A program made the position numbers and the translations under genes. DNA of 64,000 bases from DAOVXM01 sp963746255 (GTDB lineage Bacteria > Chloroflexota > Anaerolineae > Anaerolineales > UBA4823), in contig CAVVAJ010000001.1 in assembly GCA_963746255.1 (NCBI GenBank), forward strand, positions 62,001 to 126,000, given 5' to 3'. The notes under the pieces were generated by a model. It was not told the origin of the DNA, did not search any database, and was given only the letters and a program-made list of their open reading frames with translations. This document shows positions 26,791 through 36,136 of the stretch, one piece after another (position 1 is the stretch's first letter; each line of letters opens with the position of its first letter).

Positions 26791-26972
26791 AACGCGTTGG
26801 AATGTCCCGTGGACTGATCATCTTCACGAGGCGGCCCAACAACGGCTTACAATTACGTTGGAAGCTATCCACCCGAAACAGACCCTCAAATCTTCAGTCA
26901 AATTTCGCGCTTGCGCATAAACACGCGCTGTTTCAAAAACTAATTAGTTATTTGAGGCTTGAGGAGAGTATT

Positions 26973-27356
26973 ATGAAGGCAACAACGCTTCCAGAGCATC
27001 CCGATGCGAAATCGCCGGCGGGTGCAGACATTCGTTTCATTATGGATGGCGAAATGGGCAATATGATCCACAGTACTGTCCCACCGCATCAAATAAATAA
27101 AGCGACTGTTCACGCAACCGTCAGCGAATTCTGGTATGTGTTGGAAGGACACGGTGAGATTTGGAGAGACAATGGCTTAGAGAGCTGCGTCACAATTCTC
27201 GTTCCAGGCACTTCAATCGACATTCCGGCAGGAACAGCTTTTCAGTACCGAAACGTATCAGACTTAGACTTGAAGTTCATTTGTATCAGTATGCCGCCTT
27301 GGCCGGGCGACTCAGAGGCTACTTATCTCGATGGTATATGGCAGTCAACTATTTGA
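26973..27356 (+). CDS. cupin-domain protein
   Basis: Product of 127 residues from ATG 26973 with GAGGAGA upstream. The single cupin barrel shows HATVSEFWYVLEGHGEIW (motif 1, with His and Glu as likely metal ligands) and VPGTSIDIPAGTAFQYRN (motif 2). Small cupins bind a metal and act as sugar or amino-acid isomerases, dioxygenases or sensors; which one cannot be said. It follows the DinB-like gene by 180 nt and may share its transcript. Confidence 0.85.
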   Translation: MKATTLPEHPDAKSPAGADIRFIMDGEMGNMIHSTVPPHQINKATVHATVSEFWYVLEGHGEIWRDNGLESCVTILVPGTSIDIPAGTAFQYRNVSDLDLKFICISMPPWPGDSEATYLDGIWQSTI

Positions 27357-27863
27357 TGGCTGTTGGGTATTCATCCTTGGTAATTGGGAAATATTAAAGG
27401 GTCCGCTTACGGCTGAAAACGGATCTGAAGGGGCACCTGCATCAAGGGTCAGCAATTCAGTTGTGAGGCACCCCTATGTTCACTTCTGGAGTGGTGTACA
27501 GCTCTACTAAGGGCGTTTCAATTTTTTTCAGATGGGAAAATGGGGGAATATTCTCTAGATGGGGAATATATTCAAGTAATGTGATTTCAGGTAATCCCAC
27601 TCCAACAATCTCAGGATTATTTTCTCCGTGGAAAATGCACTAAGGAAATTTCAGGACTATAATACTATCAACAAGATTGCAGGATTTCAGGCTATCTTGA
27701 TTACCACAAACCGTTCTGTATAAATCTACCATTTGGCTTTATATACGGAAGTATTCCGTGTATGTATTGTTGGAGCTACAGAGAGAACAACCAAAACCCT
27801 GGTGGTCTGAATGCGGGACTGTCCATTGGGGTAAACTAAATCCCGCAAATAAGGAGGTGCATA
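27357..27863. other. intergenic region upstream of hsp20
   Basis: About 500 nt without a gene. It holds direct repeats of GATGGGGAATAT (near 27530-27570), several TTTCAGG words, and a promoter-like pair described separately. Confidence 0.4.
27697..27724 (+). promoter_or_regulatory. candidate sigma-70 promoter of hsp20
   Basis: TTGATT (27697-27702) and TATAAA (27719-27724) with a 16-nt spacer, 140 nt before the hsp20 ATG. No CIRCE element was seen. Confidence 0.4.
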
Positions 27864-28305
27864 ATGGCACTAGTAAGACGGGATCCGGGGCGAGAGATGG
27901 AGGATATGTTCGACCGCTACACGAGAGCGGTGGGGCAACCTCGGGCTGGAAGCCAAGAGGTCATCGCAACAGGCGACTGGGCTCCTCGGGTAGACATCGC
28001 TGAGACCGACAAAGCATTCGAGATCAAGGCGGAGATTCCCGAGGTCAATAAGGAGGATGTCAAAGTTACTGTACACAATGGTGTCCTGACGATTCGGGGA
28101 GAGAGAAAACAGGAAAAAGAAGAGAAAGGGAAAAAGTTCCATCGAGTCGAGCGATACTACGGGAGCTTCACCCGTAGCTTTACGTTGCCTGACAATGTCG
28201 ATGAAACTAAAATTAGGGCTTCGTTCAAGGATGGCATGCTGAATCTCCAGATTCAAAAGACTGAGGAGGCAAAACCGAAAGTCCATCGAGGTCAAAGTGG
28301 AGTAA
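27864..28305 (+). CDS. hsp20: Hsp20 small heat-shock protein, C-terminal frameshift
   Basis: AAGGAGGTG precedes the ATG. The alpha-crystallin domain is complete: WAPRVDIAETDKAFEIKAEI, VHNGVLTIRGERKQEKEEKG, FHRVERYYGSFTRSFTLPDN and FKDGMLNLQIQKTEEAKPK. Removing one base of the AAAG at 28278-28281 restores the usual family ending SIEVKVE and a TAA at 28303; as read, the frame runs on to 28532 with an unrelated tail that overlaps the next gene. Cytoplasmic ATP-independent holdase that keeps unfolded proteins soluble under stress. Confidence 0.85.
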
Positions 28306-28413
28306 AAAGACAGAAGCTCCAACCATCGGCTAAACGCGGCCTGGGTCGTAGGGTGGCTCGCTGCGAACAGAGCAGAGCCCTGCCAGCGAGCGACTTCATC
28401 CTGGAGGTGGTTT

Positions 28414-28995
28414 ATGGATTTGCCACTACAACTCATTGTGTTCAGTATTCCATCCCTTATTTACATAGCTGTGCGCAGGCGGCGTGGGGAGAAATGGAGC
28501 GAAGTCCTCGAGAAGATCGGTTGGCAAGGTAGCCGACCAGTCTACTTCCTGTGGGCTTTAGGTGTGATGATTATCGTAGGATGGTTAGCATGGTTGGCCC
28601 TCCAGGTAGTGCCTGCGGAAGTTCTGCAAGATCCCAATGTCAACATTAGTGACTACGCGGGGTGGACGTTGGGTGTATCCTCCTTCCTCTTGGTGTGGTT
28701 GCGGGAGGCTGTATACGTTGCCCTCGGGGAAGAGATTCTCTTCCGTGGATTCCTGGGTGGCTGGTTGATTCGGCGGCTTGGCTTCGCAATTGGCAACGCA
28801 CTTCAGGCATTCGTCTTTATCTTGCCACACTTGCTTCTGCTTCTGGTTAGCCTGAGTTTGTGGCCCGTCATCATCGTGCAGTTACTTGCAGGCTGGCTAC
28901 TTGGATGGCTGCGGTATCGCTCGAATAGTATCTTGCCCGGATGGATAGCGCACAGTCTCACGAATGCAATCGGAGCTCTATCAGTAATGGGATAG
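28414..28995 (+). CDS. CPBP-family intramembrane metalloprotease
   Basis: Product of 193 residues with five to six hydrophobic helices and CTGGAGG upstream. The family's three motifs are present: EEILFRG (motif 1, two glutamates and Arg), FILPH (motif 2) and HSLTNAIG (motif 3, His and Asn). CPBP/Abi proteins include CAAX-type prenyl proteases and bacteriocin self-immunity proteins and cut within the membrane. Substrate unknown. The frameshifted tail of Hsp20 overlaps its start, which is one more reason to think that tail is an artefact. Confidence 0.85.
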   Translation: MDLPLQLIVFSIPSLIYIAVRRRRGEKWSEVLEKIGWQGSRPVYFLWALGVMIIVGWLAWLALQVVPAEVLQDPNVNISDYAGWTLGVSSFLLVWLREAVYVALGEEILFRGFLGGWLIRRLGFAIGNALQAFVFILPHLLLLLVSLSLWPVIIVQLLAGWLLGWLRYRSNSILPGWIAHSLTNAIGALSVMG

Positions 28996-29142
28996 TGCCA
29001 GGTTATACCTGAGCGGCCGACAACTCGCTGCAGCTGATCCATTCGGTGAGGTGAGCGGCATTCCAAAGCAGAGTTAGACCGGTTCAAACAAGCTCAACAT
29101 ACCAGGACCACCACGCATCTGAGCTTTCTCGTTAGGCGGTGC

Positions 29143-29269
29143 GGGAAGGTGAGGGAGCGCTCCCACGCCGCTGCGGGCTATTAGTGCTATCCGCTCCAAT
29201 GAGTTTCACTTACCGCATAACCACCAAATTTGACGTGATATCCTGCAACCGCCGTAGAATCAATGGTTG
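29143..29269 (+). repeat. dispersed leader repeat, copy 2
   Basis: Partner of 26121-26255, preceded at 29131 by GTTAGGC, an attC-type box. Contains TTGACG and TAGAAT 19 nt apart, a possible promoter for the gene at 29378. Confidence 0.6.
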
Positions 29270-29377
29270 TGCGGCTAAATATGTGGATTTCTTATGAGAA
29301 AATGTGGTGGGGTAACAGGTACATGCTACAATTATTAGCAGTGAGTTGATCCTATTCATGATATTTATGGAGGAACC

Positions 29378-30247
29378 ATGAACGTTATTCGTCGCATTCT
29401 TGGCGTGTTAGTGATGATTGCCGGGATACTGGGATTGTTGCTCAGTTTGGCTGGACTGGTCATGGTTTGGGTGACGAAACCCGCTGTAACCACCTATGCA
29501 AATACTACCATCGACACGCTCAACGAGAGCGTTATTACCAGTCAAAGTGTTATGGAAATCACCGGTCAGGCGTTGGGAGCCACAATTGATAGTGTGGATG
29601 CACTCTCGATCATGTTGAGGACTACAGCAGTTACAGTGGAAGATACTCAGCCGGTACTCGATGAAATTGACACAATCATGGCCGTTACGCTGCCTTCTAC
29701 TCTTGAAGCAACCACAGTCTCGCTATATACTGCCCAAGATGCCGCTAAAGTTCTGGAAAGCACCATCCAATCGTTGGATGCTTTTCGTTTTTTATTGAGC
29801 GCTACACCGCTAGTGGGAGATTTAGTGAATCAGACAGGAGAATCCTACAACCCAGAGAAATCTCTGGCCGATTCATTAGGTGAGTTGGCCGGAAACTTGG
29901 AAGGTTTACCGGATACATTTGTCGAAATGTCGGTTAACCTCAGTGCTACCGATGACAACCTGGTATCCATTCAAGAAAACCTGATCACTATGTCAGATAG
30001 CGTTGGATTTATCTCATCTAGTCTGAGTGAGTACCAGAAGATGATCAATCAATCTCAATCATCCATGGATAATTTGACATCAATCCTCACGAACATTCAG
30101 TCCAACATGGCAACCATCCTGAAATGGGTGGTGATTGTATTGAGTTTGTTTTTCGTATGGCTGCTGGCTGCCCAAATCGTCATCCTCAGTCAAGGATGGG
30201 AGTTATACCAGGGCACAGCAGACCGCATGGAAAGTGATGATGAATAA
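29378..30247 (+). CDS. membrane protein with coiled-coil periplasmic domain
   Basis: Product of 289 residues, GGAGG upstream. One transmembrane helix at residues 6-32 and another at about 248-272 bracket a long Thr/Ser/Asp-rich helical region (LDEIDTIMAVTLPSTLEATT and later NQSQSSMDNLTSILTNIQS), so a coiled-coil outside the membrane with both ends inside. This resembles membrane-scaffold or methyl-accepting-like sensors without signalling domains. I cannot name a family. It is followed by a small conserved domain protein and a terminator. Confidence 0.65.
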   Translation: MNVIRRILGVLVMIAGILGLLLSLAGLVMVWVTKPAVTTYANTTIDTLNESVITSQSVMEITGQALGATIDSVDALSIMLRTTAVTVEDTQPVLDEIDTIMAVTLPSTLEATTVSLYTAQDAAKVLESTIQSLDAFRFLLSATPLVGDLVNQTGESYNPEKSLADSLGELAGNLEGLPDTFVEMSVNLSATDDNLVSIQENLITMSDSVGFISSSLSEYQKMINQSQSSMDNLTSILTNIQSNMATILKWVVIVLSLFFVWLLAAQIVILSQGWELYQGTADRMESDDE

Positions 30248-30334
30248 ACCGATAAATTTATGCATCTCATACTAAAATAGTCTTAGAATCAAAAATTCCT
30301 ATTTTAACTAAGTTACGAAAAAAGGAGAAATACC

Positions 30335-30556
30335 ATGACATTTACACTTGATACAACCCTCGGTACACTTTTAGATGATCCGAAAGCTAAAGCTGTGCTG
30401 GATCAGTACGTGCCCGGCATCTCTAGCAACCCCATGGTAGCGATGGTAAAAGGCATGTCCCTGACGCAGCTGCTCGCCACACCTCAGGCGGCCCAATTTG
30501 GTCTGACCAAAGAAAAGGCTGAACAGGTCTTGGCAGAAATCAATAAACAACTCTAA
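30335..30556 (+). CDS. small conserved domain protein
   Basis: Product of 73 residues with AAAGGAGA before the ATG. The sequence, TLGTLLDDPKAKAVLDQYVP then GISSNPMVAMVKGMSLTQLL and a helical end, matches a short helical module often found at the C-terminus of glycoside hydrolases and amidases, here alone. Its role is not known. It ends 80 nt before a strong terminator, which probably closes the unit starting at 29378. Confidence 0.65.
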   Translation: MTFTLDTTLGTLLDDPKAKAVLDQYVPGISSNPMVAMVKGMSLTQLLATPQAAQFGLTKEKAEQVLAEINKQL

Positions 30557-30635
30557 GATGCATATATAAACAATGCCATTCCAAGGATGATTTTCACCAA
30601 TTGCTCAGTTGTCCCACACGGGTGATAAGAGTAGA

Positions 30636-30683
30636 AGAAATCACGGTCGAAAATAATCCCTTTGACCGTGATTTCTATTTTTA
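30636..30683 (+). terminator. rho-independent terminator
   Basis: AGAAATCACGGTC and GACCGTGATTTCT form a stem of about 13 bp around a 22-nt loop, followed by ATTTTTAGG. It closes the 29378-30556 unit. Confidence 0.65.
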
Positions 30684-30747
30684 GGCTTGAGCTGCGCTGT
30701 AAATACGCAAATAGATTCAAGCATAAACAATAGTATATATCAAGACC

Positions 30748-30875
30748 GCACAACCCCACATAAAGCGGACCGAGCTATACGCCCGGAGGGAACGCGGCGC
30801 AAAAGTCCAAGTTTGGTTCGGGTTATTGAAGCGTTCGGGGCCAACCCGTCCCGCCGGTGAAACCCCCGTTGGGCG
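30748..30875 (+). other. attC-like site
   Basis: GCACAAC (30748-30754) to GTTGGGC (30868-30874), with complementary GC-rich blocks between. It lies before the zinc-ribbon gene at 30970. A partial site follows that gene, starting GCCCAAC at 31242. Confidence 0.35.
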
Positions 30876-30969
30876 GCTGTCCAGCTTTTATTTTTCTGTT
30901 ATTTTGCGAATTGATTTTTTTAACGAGTAAGACGGCGCATTTAGTCATTGTGACACTAAAGGGAAAGCA

Positions 30970-31191
30970 ATGGTTGAGAGCAAAAATCCGAGTCCAATCA
31001 ATTGCCTCCGTTGTAACCAGTCACTCAAATATATTGGGGCTAGAGAATTCCATGAGGGACCTGGAGGCGGATTATTTTCAGATTTGGCAGAATTGTTCAT
31101 GAATAAAGAGAGATTCGATGTGTACGTGTGCCAACATTGTGGTCGAGTAGAGTTTTTTGTGGAGGGCATCGGAGACCAATTTCGTTCATAA
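30970..31191 (+). CDS. small zinc-ribbon protein
   Basis: Product of 73 residues with two Cys pairs, CLRC (about residue 13) and CQHC (about residue 54), forming a zinc ribbon, and a middle with Gly-Pro and acidic residues. Similar in plan to the protein at 25035 but not in sequence. Bounded on both sides by attC-like boxes, so probably a cassette. Likely nucleic-acid or protein binding; unknown. Confidence 0.65.
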   Translation: MVESKNPSPINCLRCNQSLKYIGAREFHEGPGGGLFSDLAELFMNKERFDVYVCQHCGRVEFFVEGIGDQFRS

Positions 31192-31579
31192 GAGTCTACC
31201 GGTTTAAGATGACTGTAAAGCATTGGCGAGGAAAAAAAGCCGCCCAACCCTGCGTAGAGCACGACTCGGCTATGCCGAAAGGTCAACGCCGCGATTTTTA
31301 GCAATTTAGCTTTTGGCGAACTGTAGGAACAAGTTTAAGGAATTAGCGGGGGTTAGTGACTTTGATCGATGCCCTCACAGCCGGGTTGGCAGCCGCGCCT
31401 CCGCGCTGCGCAGCCGGCTTGGGCGCATGTCGCGTACCTGCGCGGGCGCAACCTGGGTAAGGAGTCTTTTTTCGGTGCAAGCAGGGCAGCCTCGTTGTAT
31501 AATATTTATTAGGCCTGAATATAGCTAAATATACCGCAAGGTGGCGTGGTACGCACTTGGTAGAACGCAGAGGAAAGAA

Positions 31580-32764
31580 ATGAATAGTTCACAAGAGACG
31601 TTCATAACAAGATTTTTGAAGCTAGAAACATCTGGCGGTATTGTTCTCATGGTTGCTGCTGGGGTAGCTTTAATTCTAGCCAATACCCCATTAGAGCCTT
31701 TTTACGCTTTGCTAATTGACACCCCCGTAGAAATTCGAATTGGAGGATTAGAGATAGCAAAGCCTTTCGTGCTATGGAACAACGATGGGCTAATGGCAAT
31801 CTTCTTTTTTCTAGTAGGGTTGGAGTTAAAACGGGAGCTTATTGAGGGTGAGTTATCGAATAAAAGAAACATAATCTTGCCAGGCGTGGGAGCAATTGGC
31901 GGTATGCTAGTTCCAGCGCTGATTTATAGCTATTTCAATGCTGGTGATGCAGTGGCCATGAAGGGCTGGGCTATTCCGGCAGCAACTGACATTGCATTTG
32001 CTCTGGGAATATTATCCTTATTGGGCTCGAGAGTTCCTACAAATATAAAAATATTTCTCACATCGTTGGCGATTTTTGATGATATTGGAGCGATAATCAT
32101 CATAGCACTATTCTACACTGAAAAGATTTCTGTTGCCGCGCTTGTAGTTGTTGCATGCTGCATTCCAATTTTGGCGATAATGTACAGGCGAAATATTGAA
32201 TCAAAAAGTGCGTATGTAATGATCGGGGTTGTAATGTGGGTTGCGATGTTGAAATCGGGTGTTCATGCAACATTGGCAGGAGTGATCTTAGCAATGTTCA
32301 TTCCAATGAAGTCGAAAAAGAGAATTGATTATTCCCCACTAAAGAGCATGGAGCACGATTTGCATTTTGCAGCAGCGTACATAATCTTACCAGTCTTTGC
32401 ATTTACTAATGCTGGCATACGCGTTATTGGTCTAGGAGTGGAAGAAATCTTTCACAGTGTGCCACTGGGTATTGCACTTGGCTTGTTTTTTGGAAAACAG
32501 CTGGGGATTTTTAGCCTCTGTTGGTTCGCAATAAAGGTTAAGGTCACCAGTTTGCCAAATGGAATGTCTTGGAGTTCATTGTATGGTGCAGCTGCATTAT
32601 GCGGTGTGGGTTTTACCATGAGCCTTTTTATTGCTTCTCTTGCGTTTGAGGAAACCGGAGTGAATCTGTTATTTGATGAACGATTAGGCATCATATTAGG
32701 ATCATTGGCATCAGGTGTTTTCGGGTATCTTTTACTGCGTAGGAGTTTGCGTTCTACTGATTAA
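31580..32764 (+). CDS. nhaA: Na+/H+ antiporter NhaA
   Basis: Product of 394 residues from ATG 31580 (AGAGGAAAG upstream), close to the usual 388. Twelve or so membrane helices. Signature blocks include LETSGGIVLMVAAGVAL, NDGLMAIFFFLVGLELKREL, GWAIPAATDIAFALGIL and the double-aspartate SLAIFDDIGAI that forms the sodium/proton site. The second half keeps CGVGFTMSLFIASLAF. It exchanges two protons in for one sodium out and supports pH and salt tolerance. Intact; no partner genes next to it. Confidence 0.93.
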   Translation: MNSSQETFITRFLKLETSGGIVLMVAAGVALILANTPLEPFYALLIDTPVEIRIGGLEIAKPFVLWNNDGLMAIFFFLVGLELKRELIEGELSNKRNIILPGVGAIGGMLVPALIYSYFNAGDAVAMKGWAIPAATDIAFALGILSLLGSRVPTNIKIFLTSLAIFDDIGAIIIIALFYTEKISVAALVVVACCIPILAIMYRRNIESKSAYVMIGVVMWVAMLKSGVHATLAGVILAMFIPMKSKKRIDYSPLKSMEHDLHFAAAYIILPVFAFTNAGIRVIGLGVEEIFHSVPLGIALGLFFGKQLGIFSLCWFAIKVKVTSLPNGMSWSSLYGAAALCGVGFTMSLFIASLAFEETGVNLLFDERLGIILGSLASGVFGYLLLRRSLRSTD

Positions 32765-33281
32765 CTGAAGTGTCAAGAGGGGATGGAGAATCTTCATCGT
32801 CGTCGCCGTAGAGGCTGTGGATAAGTTCCCTCGAGGGCATAATAAAGGGCAAAAGAGCAGCGGTGTCCACTTTTCCACATTCTAGTCAGATAAAAGTGGA
32901 TACCAACCAGTCAATTTTTCGTACAATAACAAGTATCCCCCATCCTTAGCCAACGCTGAACTAGCCAGGCTGAAGTCAAAGGAAGGAAAAATCGTTAGCT
33001 TCCCAACTCAGGGAAGAGTGCCCGGACTTCGTCCATACTGGCCAGACGGTGCGGATGTTTGGGATTGAGTGCCTCGCGTTTTAATTTGTCTCCGACGCCT
33101 AGGCGCATTAAGTAATAGCGTGCGGACTGAGGGCGGGTCAAGTTGCCGCCTATGGGTCCTAGAATCCGTCGGGTTACTTGGCCGCCCGGTGGATTTTTGT
33201 CTGGGCTGCGAGCTCGTATCGGTGTGTATCACTCCTTGTCCAAAAAACCACGTCCCAAACCACCATTAAGGAGAGTGCAGC
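32765..33281. other. intergenic region with a possible minus-strand gene remnant
   Basis: On the minus strand, 33005-33150 reads QSARYYLMRLGVGDKLKREA then LNPKHPHRLASMDEVRALFP, which looks like a real protein fragment, with more in another frame upstream. I do not recognise the family; a transposase-related remnant is possible because an IS110 fragment adjoins it. Confidence 0.3.
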
Positions 33282-33433
33282 ATGAAACCCATTCCCAGTT
33301 CAAGTACCCGTTACATAACCCTCGATATCCACAAACATTATGCCTTGGTTGCTGCAGTGGACCGAGAAGGCTAAGGCCTGCTGGAGTACAGAATTGGTCA
33401 GGCGATCCCCGATCAACGCTTCTATCTGGCGGC
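33282..33433 (+). pseudogene. IS110-type transposase fragment
   Basis: ATG with AAGGAG upstream starts STRYITLDIHKHYALVAAVD, the first catalytic-Asp block of IS110-family DEDD transposases, then an in-frame TAA (33372) and a short rest (LLEYRIGQAIPDQRFYL). The remaining ~300 residues are missing. Confidence 0.55.
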
Positions 33434-33454
33434 GGCATGCGGCAGTTAACCTAC

Positions 33455-33492
33455 CCCCCAGCCCCCTGCCAGTTATAAGGGGGAGTGATGGC
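33455..33492. repeat. GC-rich palindromic repeat fragment
   Basis: ACCCCCCAGCCCCCTGCCAG then a GGGGGAGTGATGG end: left part of the unit found at 14929-15375, inserted directly after the IS110 fragment. Confidence 0.6.
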
Positions 33493-33632
33493 GCCGATCC
33501 CCCCCCGAGATGATAAACTAATATCAGCACAAAACTACTCGCAGAGCCGCAGTTTACTTACCCGCATGCGGATAGGAGCAGCCGGTTTAGAATCACTCCG
33601 GGAAAAGCCTACCAAAATAAGGAGGATAATTC

Positions 33633-34676
33633 ATGACAAACCATCCAGAATTCACCCTGGCTGCCGTGCAGGCGGCGCCGGTTTACTTCGACAGGGAGGC
33701 TTCCACAGAGAAAGCTTGCCAGCTTATTTTGGAGGCGGGAAAAAAGGGGGCAGATCTTGCCGCCTTCAGTGAAACTTGGCTGCCGGGCTACCCATTTTTC
33801 CACTCCTCTGCGCTCGTAGATCAAGGGCGGGTAACCTACCTGTCCAACGCGGTGGAAATCCCCAGCCCAACAACGGACTACCTGTGCGCCGCAGCTAAAG
33901 AGGCTGGCGTGGACGTTGCCATTGGCGTGGCCGAACTCGATCCGATAACGAGAGGTACAGTTTACTGCACGTTACTTTTTATCAGCCAGGATGGGGAGAT
34001 ACTGGGACGCCACCGCAAACTCAAACCTTCCATGGGGGAGCGCACTGTGTGGGGAGAAGGAGACGGCCTGGGACTGGTAGTGTACGAACGCCCTTACGGT
34101 CGCATCAGCGGCCTGAACTGCTGGGAACACAGGATGCTGCTCCCCGGGTACGCCTTGATGGCGCTTGGAACTCAGATCCATGTGGCGACCTGGCCATTCT
34201 CTTGGCATTTGGATCCTGACCTCAACAAAGCCCCGCTCCTCTCACAGGCCTTCGCTGCCCAGGGGGGATGCTACGTGATCGCGACGAGTGCCCTAATGAG
34301 ACCCGAGGATGTCCAGGAGGCATACCGCGACCTGGCAATAAGCAGGATCGACGAATGGTCTAGCGCCAAGCAAGGGGGCTCCTGCATTATCTCTCCTGCA
34401 GGTGATGTAATCGCGCAGGCGGCGGTAGGCGAGGAGACGGTCCTGACAGCCTCTGGATCACTGGAAGAGGTGCTGATGGCCAAGGGCTTTATCGACGTCG
34501 GCGGGCATTACTCGCGCCCGGACGTGCTGCAACTACGAGTCAACCGCCGCCCTCTCGAGCGCCTCGTTGAGACGAGTCCCAGTGACCCAATTACCTTCGT
34601 TACCAAGGGCGATGTCGCTGCGCATGATTATGCAGATGGCAACGCATCCAAAGGGGCGGAAGAAGATTCCAGGTAG
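33633..34676 (+). CDS. nitrilase-family carbon-nitrogen hydrolase
   Basis: Product of 347 residues, AAGGAGG upstream. The Glu-Lys-Cys triad is readable: E47 in FSETWLPGYP, K129 in HRKLKPSMGER, and C163 in GLNCWEH. The WLPGYP and GLNCWEH forms place it with true nitrilases and cyanide-type hydrolases rather than amidases. It would turn a nitrile into a carboxylic acid and ammonia in the cytoplasm. It stands alone, so the substrate cannot be inferred. A GACACCCTG/CAGGGTGTC hairpin (34765-34789) follows 90 nt downstream. Confidence 0.9.
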   Translation: MTNHPEFTLAAVQAAPVYFDREASTEKACQLILEAGKKGADLAAFSETWLPGYPFFHSSALVDQGRVTYLSNAVEIPSPTTDYLCAAAKEAGVDVAIGVAELDPITRGTVYCTLLFISQDGEILGRHRKLKPSMGERTVWGEGDGLGLVVYERPYGRISGLNCWEHRMLLPGYALMALGTQIHVATWPFSWHLDPDLNKAPLLSQAFAAQGGCYVIATSALMRPEDVQEAYRDLAISRIDEWSSAKQGGSCIISPAGDVIAQAAVGEETVLTASGSLEEVLMAKGFIDVGGHYSRPDVLQLRVNRRPLERLVETSPSDPITFVTKGDVAAHDYADGNASKGAEEDSR

Positions 34677-35050
34677 AATTCGTGCTGAGCGAAGAAGCTG
34701 GCCCATGCCATAGCATCCCGGGCAAGTCTTGGCAGCTGGTGACGCAGGAGCAGCATTAAACAGAGACACCCTGGGGGGGACAGGGTGTCATAGGGTGATC
34801 TTCCTCAACAACTTAGAGGAGACAATACCAGGATAGCAGAAAATAAAGAACAATGCAATAGCTTGTTTCGTGAAAAGATGCAATTAAAAGGTTGGCGGCC
34901 TGGAACGCCTCTTGCCAGACCGTCAAAAGCGAAGTGATTTTCTAGCAAGTTTCCCGCCGCTTACCAGGTCTAAAGGCGGCCAGGTTGGCAGCCGCTCCTC
35001 AGCGCTGCGCATCCGGCCGGGTGCAACCGCATGTTATGCGGTAAGTGAGA
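34677..35050. other. intergenic region
   Basis: About 370 nt. Hairpin 34765-34789 (9-bp stem, no T-run), then a GTTATGC box at 35033-35039 that may be the end of an attC-like site for the methyltransferase cassette. Confidence 0.4.
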
Positions 35051-35569
35051 CTACTCAATGCCCGGAAGTCGGCTAAAGCCGACGAATAGAGGTGTTACGG
35101 AAATGACAGCCCCCTGGGAGGAGAGTCGTCGCATCCCTTCCATGACGGCCTCGTTTGGCTGGCCGTAGATATCGACACGCGTGGTTGTGATGTACTGCAT
35201 CACATCGCGCATGTGTGGATCGGCGAGTTGCCAATGAGCCAGGATTGATTCTGAGTCTCGATGTATCTGGACTCCGTGTGCACGCATCTCGTTCTCATGT
35301 ATGCAGACCTCTGCCTCTGGCGCCCGCACCTCCAGTCGTTTCCGCGCCTCGGCAATGAAGAACGGGGAGAGATCGATGCCCAGGCAATTGACTCCGTAGG
35401 CCTCGGCAAGACGAATGAGAAACTCGCCCTTTCCGCAAGCGATATCTATCACGCGCACACCGGCGGGGAGCCGCAGCTGTTCCACAAGGTGCCCCAGCTT
35501 CTCCCCGCTCGTGGGATTGCAGATCACATGATTGCGATGGGTGATGTCGTAGAACTTCCACATGTCCAT
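35051..35569 (-). CDS. SAM-dependent methyltransferase, probably damaged
   Basis: Product of 172 residues. The N-terminal half is a class I methyltransferase: VIDIACGKGEFLIRLAE (motif I) and LGIDLSPFFIAEARKR (motif II). After about residue 93 the expected motif III strand (a DxALC-like segment) is missing and the sequence jumps to a helical end (MRDVMQYITTTRVD), suggesting an internal deletion. Flanked by attC-like boxes (35033, 35587). Substrate unknown. Confidence 0.6.
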   Translation of the reverse strand: MDMWKFYDITHRNHVICNPTSGEKLGHLVEQLRLPAGVRVIDIACGKGEFLIRLAEAYGVNCLGIDLSPFFIAEARKRLEVRAPEAEVCIHENEMRAHGVQIHRDSESILAHWQLADPHMRDVMQYITTTRVDIYGQPNEAVMEGMRRLSSQGAVISVTPLFVGFSRLPGIE

Positions 35570-35586
35570 AGATCAGTTCCTCGGGC

Positions 35587-35650
35587 TGCCTAACGGTGCG
35601 GCGGAAGAGCTCACCCGCTGCCGGGCGGGCATTTAATGATTATAGGTTAA
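35587..35650 (-). other. attC-like box (partial site)
   Basis: GCCTAAC at 35587-35593 followed by GC-rich complementary blocks (GGTGCGGCGG, CCGCTGCCGGGCGGGC), just upstream of the methyltransferase start. No clear closing box. Confidence 0.28.
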
Positions 35651-35696
35651 GAACCAATAAAGGGAAATGAAAGGTCAAATCGCCAACGTGGCAGGC

Positions 35697-35897
35697 TGGC
35701 GGGTGGAGCGGGGCACGAATGAAAACATGAATGGGTTGGTCCGCCAATATATTCCCAAAAATCGAGAGCTAACTTCGGTCACAAATCATGAGCTGGTACA
35801 GATCATGAATAAGCTAAACCATCGTCCAAGAAAGGTTCTTGCTTTCAAATCACCTTTTGAGGTATTCTATAAACAGTCTGTTGCACTTGTGAGTTGA
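35697..35897 (+). pseudogene. IS30-family transposase C-terminal fragment
   Basis: WRVERGTNENMNGLVRQYIP then LNHRPRKVLAFKSPFEVFYK: the DDE-terminal block of IS30 transposases, including the ERGTNENMNGL glutamate helix. Everything before it is missing. Confidence 0.75.
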
Positions 35898-36062
35898 ATT
35901 CAGGATCCTTGGATTCGTCTTAGTGATGGGTAAAAGTGAGCTTCAAATTTGTGTAGCTAATAATGCACCCCAGAAAGGATCTCACTCAAGTTTAGTATAT
36001 CAGACTTGTTTTTTTGCTGCGAATATCAAGGAAATACCCATCAAGATTTATCACTGTTTGGT

Positions 36063-36098
36063 AATAAGAGCTGGCACGGTGAGGTGCCAGCTCTTATT
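36063..36098. terminator. bidirectional terminator hairpin
   Basis: Perfect 15-bp stem AATAAGAGCTGGCAC with GTGCCAGCTCTTATT around a 6-nt loop. It lies 39 nt past the stop of the minus-strand gene ending at 36137 and has A/T runs at both sides. Confidence 0.75.
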
Positions 36099-36136
36099 AT
36101 TTGTAATAGTGATCTTCCCGCTTTATATAATACTTG

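Noticed and set aside
34765..34789. Rho-independent terminator after the nitrilase gene
   Set aside because: Good 9-bp stem but no T-run; mentioned only as a hairpin in the intergenic entry.
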